Shown piece after piece: positions 1 through 5,309 of a DNA stretch of 9,899 bases. The position numbers and the translations under genes were made by a program. The notes under the pieces are model-generated. The model saw nothing but the letters and a program-made list of their open reading frames with translations, ran no database searches and was not told the origin of the DNA. The stretch comes from CAZEHS01 sp964649745 (GTDB taxonomy: Bacteria > Bacillota > Clostridia > Peptostreptococcales > Acidaminobacteraceae): contig CAZYQI010000063.1 in assembly GCA_964649745.1 (NCBI GenBank), positions 1-9,899 of the forward strand, in the 5' to 3' direction. The number at the start of each line of letters is the position of its first letter. The stretch's first letter is position 1.

Positions 1-81
1 AACACATACATATTTTCGGAGACGTGCGACAACTATGTTGACAAACACCGCCTTCATTATTCTAACAAAAGGAGGTTTTAA
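1..81 (+). CDS. Possible 3' end of a plus-strand gene (partial)
   Basis: Frame 1 from the first base is open for 26 codons and stops at TAA (79-81), 27 bp before a strong plus-strand terminator hairpin. That is the layout expected of a gene entering from the left edge. The peptide is basic near its end (DKHRLHYSNKRRF) and I do not recognise the family. Frame 2 is also open but runs through the terminator, which makes it less likely. An open stretch this short can occur by chance, so the call rests mainly on the terminator. Confidence 0.25.
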   Translation, partial: NTYIFSETCDNYVDKHRLHYSNKRRF

Positions 82-108
82 GTTCTTGCTCATAGCTAAA
101 GCTTTTGG

Positions 109-137
109 AACCCCCGGTAGAACCGGGGGTTTTCGTT
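109..137 (+). terminator. Rho-independent terminator, plus strand
   Basis: A perfect 10-bp stem (AACCCCCGGT at 109-118 pairing with ACCGGGGGTT at 122-131) closes on a three-base AGA loop. It runs straight into a T-rich tract (TTTTCGTT) on the plus strand. Read on the minus strand it is followed by only a weak T run, so its main direction is rightward, ending a gene that comes from the left edge. Confidence 0.75.
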
Positions 138-141
138 ATAC

Positions 142-174
142 AATAAAGAAACGGCAGTTTTTATTCCTGCCGTT
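142..174 (-). terminator. Probable terminator of the left minus-strand operon
   Basis: AACGGCAG (150-157) pairs perfectly with CTGCCGTT (167-174) around a 9-base AT-rich loop. Read on the minus strand the hairpin is followed by TTCTTTATT, an acceptable U tract. It lies about 110 bp beyond the stop codon of the last gene of the operon and faces the plus-strand terminator at 109-137, as expected between converging genes. The loop is long and the U tract is interrupted, so strength is uncertain. Confidence 0.5.
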
Positions 175-200
175 AGTATAGCATATTTAGTCAATTAGGT

Positions 201-240
201 GTATAGGTAGTGCCTGGCCCCACTCTCCCCCCCTAGCTGG
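201..240. repeat. C-rich, possibly REP-like patch after the operon
   Basis: This stretch holds a GTAGTGCCTGGCCCCAC block followed by a run of C, far more GC-rich than its surroundings and non-coding. GTGCCTGGC-type blocks occur in dispersed repeats of some Bacillota. Whether this is one cannot be decided from a single copy. Confidence 0.2.
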
Positions 241-285
241 TCTGACCTCTTCCGCCTCCAAACACCGGTTGCCCCCAAACTTGAG

Positions 286-1182
286 TTATGATTCATAAGA
301 ATAAATCCACATATTTCTATACACTCTTTTAATATGCTCATATTTCTCAGGTCTTGCGACAACCACTTTTACATCTCCTATATCTGAAGCCAACATTATC
401 GCTCCAATTGAGGTCGGCGTAGAACCACATAACGCCAATGTTATTTTGTAATCTCCTTTATATTTTTCGTAAATTGAAAGCAGTTTATTATAAACATGAT
501 ATGGATTTGAAGCACTACAATAATCCACTGAGAAATTATTAACATGAAGATGTAAATTTTTCACTAAGCTAATATCTTTGTAACTCAGTAAAAATGAAGG
601 GAATCCATTAATGATTACTTTTTTAGCAGGTTCAATTTCTCTGTCGATAACTTCCGTTAGGCTTCCTTCAAACCCTGTCAAATATACAACCAATTCTCTA
701 TCATTGTCATTGTTCTCAGTGAAACAATCTAACTGAATTTTATTAAGTGACCCTACATGAAATTGGTAATTTTGAGGATCTTCATAATTTACAGTTTCGA
801 AGTATATAAATGAAACACTTGATTCATTGTATACTTCTCTAATATATGTATATATATATGAATACAAAGAAACCATCAAATTTGTACAATCAATGTATAC
901 TCTGGATCCATTGACCATTGGAAAATTAGCTACTACCTTTCTTGTTACCCCATAGTCAGGATCCGAATTACTATAATCAATTTTAATTACAGAACTTTTC
1001 TTTACACTGCATTCACGCAAAGTAACGTCAATGTTGGGATCTACACAAAATATTATCAAGTTCTCGATTTCCTCGAAATTACTTAAGTTATCCATTAACG
1101 GGCTCGTGTTACTGGTGAAAACCCAATCAGCAGTACCTATCACCTTAATATTTTTCATCATATTATATATTGTTTTCTTCAT
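286..1182 (-). CDS. Uncharacterised Rossmann-like protein, last gene of the methyltransferase operon
   Basis: A 298-aa protein that I cannot assign to a named family. What is visible is a series of hydrophobic strand-like segments: RVYIDCTNL (about 94-102), ELVVYLTGFEGS (163-174), KVIINGFPSF (188-197), ITLALCGSTPTSIGAIMLA (247-265) and VKVVVARPEKY (271-281). The last pair, a small-residue-rich strand-loop-helix followed by another strand, recalls nucleotide-binding Rossmann folds and loosely the GTKP-type motif of CARF-like sensors. No signal peptide, membrane span or obvious nuclease motif is seen. I chose ATG at 1182 rather than GTG at 1191 because AGGTGA (1188-1193) sits five bases before the ATG and overlaps the GTG. 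The start overlaps the ATPase stop by 20 bp, implying coupled translation. A ligand-sensing or effector role in a defence operon is inference from context. Confidence 0.85.
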   Translation of the reverse strand: MKKTIYNMMKNIKVIGTADWVFTSNTSPLMDNLSNFEEIENLIIFCVDPNIDVTLRECSVKKSSVIKIDYSNSDPDYGVTRKVVANFPMVNGSRVYIDCTNLMVSLYSYIYTYIREVYNESSVSFIYFETVNYEDPQNYQFHVGSLNKIQLDCFTENNDNDRELVVYLTGFEGSLTEVIDREIEPAKKVIINGFPSFLLSYKDISLVKNLHLHVNNFSVDYCSASNPYHVYNKLLSIYEKYKGDYKITLALCGSTPTSIGAIMLASDIGDVKVVVARPEKYEHIKRVYRNMWIYSYES

Positions 1183-3109
1183 AAATGTCACCTATTGTAA
1201 TTTGATATGTTGCCTCCTCCTTCTTTACTGCTTCCTCCGAAATGGTTTTATTATTTGTCGAAATATACTTCATAATTTCATTTTTGCTTAACTGCTTATT
1301 TAGAATTTCTCTGATCACTTCACTAGATATATATGGATTATATCCCCCTCTAGTAACACATGAGATGTTATACAGAGGTGAATATATCCTGTTTACTGTA
1401 TAGATGTTCGTTTTAGGTAATCCAATAGATTTTTGTTGGAGATTATTCTTCAACAGTATAAACGAATGCATTTTTGCAATATCCAGCACTTTTATACTTA
1501 TATCGTCAATGCTATCATCCAATGTAAATTGATTTGTTTCAGGATATTTTATCCTAGGGTCTTGGTGGTATTGTTGGAATATTCTGCACATATTGTCAAC
1601 GAAATTGTATATTTTATCTCCGTAAGGGCCTACTTTTTTTAGATAATTTATCTCAGTTTGAGCTACATCCCTTACTGCCTCAGTCTGAATATCCATGTCA
1701 ATCATTTCGTTTTTTAAAAGAGTTTCTGGACACTTAAACATTGAATACTCGAACACCTTATGACACAATTGTAGGAATAATCTAGTTGAGCCGCTCGATA
1801 AATATGCAAAAGTTAGCATGCTGTAATAGGATTTGTTCTTTTTAGCAATACTTAACAATAAGAAAGCTAGACTTTTTTTGTATTTATTCTCAAAATCATT
1901 TTTATATTTTCTATACGCTTTGGATGATGTGTCTGACTTTGAAATGAATTTTTCCATTTGATCTGCAATATCACTGATGTCATTGCCCCGATTCACTTTT
2001 ACAATATTAAGCATTTCTTTCATTATATCTTCATTTCGAATCAACTCAACATCTTTTGTATTCAGAGTTTTCGTTATAAACTCTAGGTGTTTTGTGAAAT
2101 CTGCAGGTATCTTTCTGCGAATTTCTTCCTGTATATTTTCTTTTTTTCCAAGCAAATCCTCTATTGACATATGTTTAAGCGCATAGACCGCATGAATTCT
2201 TTTATTTGCAAGTTCATTTAAAAACTTCACGTACTTATCTACATCCATATAACTATTAATTGTAATTTTATTATAATCATGACTTTCCCTTAGGCTCTCC
2301 ATAGAGAGTGTACTTAAAGTAGTGATCCCCGAAGGTCTGGATCCTATACGAAATGTTATATTTTCTTTAACAAACTTGATATATGTATTAATCACCTTTT
2401 GGTGTTCCGTAGCCAAGTTCTCCATCTCGTCAACAATAATTGCAACATTTAGGCATAATTGGGTGTGTATGCATTCGTTAAATGATTCAATAAATTTCTC
2501 TGATATTTCATATGAGTTATAAAGAAAGGGGGCTGAAAAAACTACATCCTGAAAACTTCGTTGTCTAGTAAATTCTTTCACTTTCCGGATTTCATTGTCT
2601 AATAACTCCAGTACATTCTCCAAGCTTGTTACGCTATGAAACCCATTAATTCTAGCCACTTTTGCTATGAAATCAACTTCTTTGAATGAGATTGATTGGT
2701 CTCCGCTATTAACTATTTTTAGTATACATTCCAATATAAGTTTCGATATTTTCAGTTCAAATAAATGAACAAATATTTCATTCCAGTGTGCAGAATCTAT
2801 TCCCTTACCGGACAAAGATGAATAATTGTATTCACCAATCCTGTAGTACGCACAAATGTAGTTCCCGTTAATTAACATTTCAGGAACGGACTTTCCTAAT
2901 GACATTTGACCAGAAAGTGAGTAATACTTAAATATCGTAGTTTTGCCGCAGCCCCTGGGTCCTTCAATCACTATAGTCTTATTTGAAGTAAGCATTTCAG
3001 TCAATTGAATGTGTAACGGTTCACACCAATAACTTACAATATCTTCGATGCTATCAGTATTGGCATCTCTATTTGTAAATGGGTTGTTATATGAATTTAG
3101 TAGATTCAT
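1163..3109 (-). CDS. ORC/CDC6-like P-loop ATPase
   Basis: A 648-aa STAND/AAA-type ATPase. The N-terminus has Walker A GPRGCGKTT (residues 50-58). Walker B is VAIIVDEMENL (222-232), with the acidic pair needed for ATP hydrolysis. A sensor-1-like FRIGSRPSGI (253-262) follows, as in ORC/CDC6-type AAA proteins. The remaining ~380 residues are largely helical and charged, with no nuclease motif I recognise. Such ATPases act as nucleotide-driven switches or DNA loaders, and in defence loci they commonly couple sensing to an effector. The frame is open up to 3220, but ATG at 3109 is preferred because AGAGGTG (3114-3120) lies just upstream, while the start at 3220 and the ATG at 3124 lack a site. With this start the gene overlaps the PRTase-like gene by 23 bp. 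The ATPase assignment is firm. The ORC/CDC6 subgroup and defence role are less certain. Confidence 0.9.
   Translation of the reverse strand: MNLLNSYNNPFTNRDANTDSIEDIVSYWCEPLHIQLTEMLTSNKTIVIEGPRGCGKTTIFKYYSLSGQMSLGKSVPEMLINGNYICAYYRIGEYNYSSLSGKGIDSAHWNEIFVHLFELKISKLILECILKIVNSGDQSISFKEVDFIAKVARINGFHSVTSLENVLELLDNEIRKVKEFTRQRSFQDVVFSAPFLYNSYEISEKFIESFNECIHTQLCLNVAIIVDEMENLATEHQKVINTYIKFVKENITFRIGSRPSGITTLSTLSMESLRESHDYNKITINSYMDVDKYVKFLNELANKRIHAVYALKHMSIEDLLGKKENIQEEIRRKIPADFTKHLEFITKTLNTKDVELIRNEDIMKEMLNIVKVNRGNDISDIADQMEKFISKSDTSSKAYRKYKNDFENKYKKSLAFLLLSIAKKNKSYYSMLTFAYLSSGSTRLFLQLCHKVFEYSMFKCPETLLKNEMIDMDIQTEAVRDVAQTEINYLKKVGPYGDKIYNFVDNMCRIFQQYHQDPRIKYPETNQFTLDDSIDDISIKVLDIAKMHSFILLKNNLQQKSIGLPKTNIYTVNRIYSPLYNISCVTRGGYNPYISSEVIREILNKQLSKNEIMKYISTNNKTISEEAVKKEEATYQITIGDIYEENNI
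1188..1193 (-). promoter_or_regulatory. RBS deciding the start of the Rossmann-like protein
   Basis: AGGTGA on the minus strand, five bases before ATG at 1182. It overlaps the competing GTG at 1191, which has no site of its own. The site lies inside the end of the ATPase gene. Confidence 0.6.
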
Positions 3110-3968
3110 GGAACACCTCTTCATAGTTATTCGAACTATATATCTTGTGAAATCTCTTAAAAAGCGGGGTCCACAATTTGCTTTCTTTCCAAAATATAGG
3201 CAACGTGTTGTCTGGAACATTGTAATAGAACCCCAATGCCAACTCGCTTTTTGAATAACCCAGAGGATCCCATTCCAATCTGTCTTCGTAAGCTTGAAGT
3301 AAGCATTTCATATTTATGATTGTTTGTTGATCAAACGCCGTATATGAATCATCTGAAAAGACTCTCATTCGGCTATCAATATTGAATGCAGATATCAACT
3401 CAAGTCCATTTGTTCTAAAAATATCTATCGCTGCATCAGTTGCAATTAGCGATAAATATTTTATACTTTTAGGGGATATGTTCTCCTTCTGCATAAGTTC
3501 AATTATATGACTACTCGCTTGATGGCCTGATCCTGAAATATCATCCACAAACACAATTAGCTCCCCATTATTGTTTCTGGGAATATTTGAAAACTTATCT
3601 TTGGGAATGTTATTTGCTAAACGATAGAAGTAGAGGATTAGAGAACTGCTTTCACTCGGATTTCCAATAGGAAAGTAGCGGATTTTATCTGCTATATCAC
3701 TTTCACAATATCCATTCACAATTAAACTGTGAAGAAACTCTTGATGGATTACTTTGCACAAATGTAGTACTTCATTGTGACTGAGATAGATAAAACTATT
3801 TAGTAAACGTAACGCCATTATTCTTTCTTCGTCTATATCAAATATCCGCCCAGTGAAATTACACAACCATTCCTCAATGCTAGACATTGTTATGCAATTT
3901 CCCCAGCAATGCAGTGCTTTTTTTCGTATTTCTTCCATTAACGCATCGTATTCGTAGTTTTTACTCAT
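3087..3968 (-). CDS. Phosphoribosyltransferase-like protein (PRTase-CE type)
   Basis: A 293-aa protein with a type I PRTase-like core. VFVDDISGSGHQ (139-150) matches the PRPP-binding loop layout: hydrophobic strand, acidic pair, then a Ser/Gly-rich phosphate loop. The usual Thr-rich end of that loop (TTGGT in biosynthetic enzymes) is replaced by GSGHQ, so it is not a standard nucleotide-salvage enzyme. PIGNPSESSSL (100-110) and GYSKSELALGF with NTLPIFW (237-260) resemble conserved blocks of the PRTase-CE family, described by comparative genomics in prokaryotic conflict systems and often beside P-loop ATPases, as here. I place the start at ATG 3968, which forms an ATGA overlap with the methyltransferase stop and has CGGAGA (3976-3981) upstream. 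The alternative TTG at 3986 has poorer support. The substrate is unknown; transfer to or from a nucleotide or protein is possible. Confidence 0.85.
   Translation of the reverse strand: MSKNYEYDALMEEIRKKALHCWGNCITMSSIEEWLCNFTGRIFDIDEERIMALRLLNSFIYLSHNEVLHLCKVIHQEFLHSLIVNGYCESDIADKIRYFPIGNPSESSSLILYFYRLANNIPKDKFSNIPRNNNGELIVFVDDISGSGHQASSHIIELMQKENISPKSIKYLSLIATDAAIDIFRTNGLELISAFNIDSRMRVFSDDSYTAFDQQTIINMKCLLQAYEDRLEWDPLGYSKSELALGFYYNVPDNTLPIFWKESKLWTPLFKRFHKIYSSNNYEEVFHESTKFI
3114..3120 (-). promoter_or_regulatory. RBS deciding the ATPase start
   Basis: AGAGGTG on the minus strand, four bases before ATG 3109 and inside the 3' end of the PRTase-like gene. It favours a 648-aa ATPase over the 685-aa reading that begins at 3220. 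Confidence 0.6.
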
Positions 3969-4915
3969 CTTATATTCTCCGAACAAAATCTCAATTTCGA
4001 CTGTTCAATATAATCAATTTTAACTTCAGTTCCAAACCATTTCCTTTTGAGTTTTTCAGACACATATCCAGTTGTATTACTTCCTAAAAATGGATCGAAC
4101 ACCGTGTCACCTTCGTCCGTTAGAAAAGTAACAAAAAACTCAACTAGTTCAACTGGCATTCGTGCGGGATGTGGTTCAAACCCAAGCTCTCTACAGTCAT
4201 TAATAAATTTTTCGTTTGACCTTGTATTACTCAACGAAAAAATATTTTCTGGCATTCGTGCAGAACCGGTTTCCATTATTTCTTCAACTTGAATAACATT
4301 GTGCATTATGCTTCCACCATTGTTTTTTAAAAAACTCTTATCACCAATGCTATGGTGTGATGGTCTTTTCCCCGAATTATACGTGTTTTTTTGCAGCAGC
4401 TTTTCCATTCTTTTGCTATATGGTCTCAGAACTTTTTTATTATCTGCTTTGGGAAATTCTGATCGTGATAGCCACCATAATCTTGTATAACTATCAATCG
4501 TCCTTATTCTATTTATTGTAACCCATTGTGCAGGACTCGGAAGCCGCGCAGGATTATAACAAATGAACTCCTGACACAAATGGAAGCCGCCCTTTTTTTT
4601 AAACTCCAATAAGCTTTCCAGCGGCAACGTAGAAAATGTAGGGCTGTTTGATTCCCAACCATTCCCCATTTCAATTACTACCGATCCATTTGGCGTGAGT
4701 AAGTCACCCAGAATTGTAGATAAACTGCCAATCCATTCTTTATACTCGTCACCTTGCAAATTCCCATATTCTTTTTTCTTGTTTAATGGGAATGGTGGTG
4801 ATGTCATAATTAGCTGCACTTTTCCCTTTAAAGAAGCGTACTTTGATGTTTTAGCAAAATCTTCTATTTTTGACAAAAAGGCGGCGCCTCTCTCGGTTCG
4901 ATATATAGATTCCAT
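3965..4915 (-). CDS. M.PvuII-like DNA (cytosine-N4) methyltransferase
   Basis: A 316-aa beta-class (permuted) amino-methyltransferase. Catalytic motif IV TSPPF is at 38-42 and continues as PLNKKKEYGN. The SAM-binding motif FDPFLGSNTTG is near the C-terminus (273-283), preceded by HPARMPVELVEFF (249-261). From memory, M.PvuII (CAGCTG, N4-cytosine) has the same blocks in the same order, including the KKEYGN extension of motif IV, an RLPSPxxWV block (here 124-132), WW.SxxEFPK/WPK and NNGGSI. The length is normal for the family, and all catalytic elements appear intact. Specificity could differ because target recognition lies in the variable middle. The start at ATG 4915 is supported by AGGAG (4922-4926) and a good -10 region just upstream. 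It is first in its operon, and the stop overlaps the next start as ATGA. No PvuII-like endonuclease adjoins it. Confidence 0.93.
   Translation of the reverse strand: MESIYRTERGAAFLSKIEDFAKTSKYASLKGKVQLIMTSPPFPLNKKKEYGNLQGDEYKEWIGSLSTILGDLLTPNGSVVIEMGNGWESNSPTFSTLPLESLLEFKKKGGFHLCQEFICYNPARLPSPAQWVTINRIRTIDSYTRLWWLSRSEFPKADNKKVLRPYSKRMEKLLQKNTYNSGKRPSHHSIGDKSFLKNNGGSIMHNVIQVEEIMETGSARMPENIFSLSNTRSNEKFINDCRELGFEPHPARMPVELVEFFVTFLTDEGDTVFDPFLGSNTTGYVSEKLKRKWFGTEVKIDYIEQSKLRFCSENIR
3976..3981 (-). promoter_or_regulatory. RBS deciding the PRTase-like start
   Basis: CGGAGA on the minus strand, seven bases before ATG 3968 and inside the end of the methyltransferase gene. It supports the ATGA-overlapping start over the TTG at 3986. 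Confidence 0.6.
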
Positions 4916-4943
4916 TTTTCACTCCTATAACAATGTTTTGTCC

Positions 4944-4981
4944 ATTATAGCATTATAGACCTCGAATTTCCTATTTATTAA
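4944..4981 (-). promoter_or_regulatory. Promoter of the methyltransferase operon
   Basis: Two tandem perfect -10 boxes read TATAAT on the minus strand (4952-4957 and 4944-4949). The first has a partial -35, TTAATA (4976-4981), at an 18-bp spacing. The boxes end about 30-40 bp before the methyltransferase ATG, leaving room for AGGAG at 4922-4926. A promoter here means the left operon does not depend on read-through from the helicase. The -35 is weak, so an activator or low basal expression is possible. Confidence 0.5.
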
Positions 4982-5028
4982 GAAATCCACCTTCTGAACG
5001 TATCATTTTCCTACGAGAGAATTGAACA

Positions 5029-5063
5029 GATTTTCCACCCGATCAAAAAAACGTTGGAAAATC
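5029..5063. repeat. Perfect 9-bp inverted repeat
   Basis: GATTTTCCA (5029-5037) and its exact reverse complement TGGAAAATC (5055-5063) are separated by 17 bases containing a run of seven A. There is no U tract after either arm, so it is a poor terminator. It lies about 50 bp upstream of the -35 of the methyltransferase operon, where an operator could sit. Confidence 0.45.
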
Positions 5064-5108
5064 AGTGGGGGCGGTTTGATACACACACTCCCTAACCTAC
5101 CACTCCAT

Positions 5109-5207
5109 TCACTCATCCGTAATATAACTCCCCATAAACACCTCCCGCACAAGCCACTCCACAAACCCAGCGTCCGACAGATACAACTTTTCTACTGGCC
5201 TTTGAAT
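5109..5207 (-). pseudogene. Relic of the 3' end of a second HNH (McrA-like) endonuclease gene
   Basis: On the minus strand, 32 codons ending in TGA (5109-5111) read as IQRPVEKLYLSDAG then FVEWLVREVFMGSYITDE. This aligns without gaps with the last 32 residues of the intact HNH endonuclease at 8889-9791 (IQKPVEVIYQPEPG then FIEWHVREVYKGDYLQSI), with 16 of 32 identical by hand count and the stop at the same place. Two codons upstream of the match there is an in-frame TAG (5211-5213), and the similarity ends there, so no HNH domain remains. The divergence shows it is not a recent copy of the neighbour but the remains of a related endonuclease that once followed the helicase. It is not expected to be translated. 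Confidence 0.75.
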
Positions 5208-5260
5208 GTGCTAACAGTTTTGAATTGCAACAGGGGGTACTCTCGAAATCTTGTGCTGTC

Positions 5261-5286
5261 TTTGGGACAAGCGTCAGGGACGGTTT
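5261..5286. repeat. Possible REP-like GC-rich element
   Basis: The block TGGGACAAGCGTCAGGGACG, just beyond the helicase stop, carries GGGAC twice in direct orientation (5264-5268 and 5277-5281) and stands out from its AT-rich surroundings. GTCCC/GGGAC-rich short repeats are scattered between genes in several Bacillota. A single copy cannot prove it. Confidence 0.22.
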
Positions 5287-5309
5287 GCTTTATTTCCATC
5301 AATTTTCGA

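Larger units (their letters stand above)
4916..5309. other. Intergenic junction between the two operons
   Basis: This 394-bp stretch contains no intact gene. From left to right it holds the tandem -10 promoter of the methyltransferase operon, a 9-bp inverted repeat (5029-5063), a relic of an HNH endonuclease C-terminus (5109-5207) and a GC-rich REP-like patch (5261-5286) just past the helicase stop. I see no convincing rho-independent terminator for the helicase operon. A plus-strand frame open from 5022 has unconvincing composition and runs antisense to both the relic and the helicase end, so I do not call it. Confidence 0.7.

Noticed and set aside
61..140. IS605-type TnpB right end or omega-RNA, suggested by the hairpin and the GCTCATAGCTAAAGC stretch
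   Set aside because: Neither open frame reads like a TnpB C-terminus, and the hairpin with a T tract is explained by an ordinary terminator.
86..180. Small plus-strand frame beginning with TTG after AAAGGAGG
   Set aside because: It runs straight through a strong terminator and has a rare start with only an 11-base link to the site; no family resemblance.
3110..3220. N-terminal extension of the ATPase to 3220
   Set aside because: It lies wholly inside the PRTase-like gene, has no RBS, and the extra residues read as an out-of-frame shadow; ATG 3109 has AGAGGTG.
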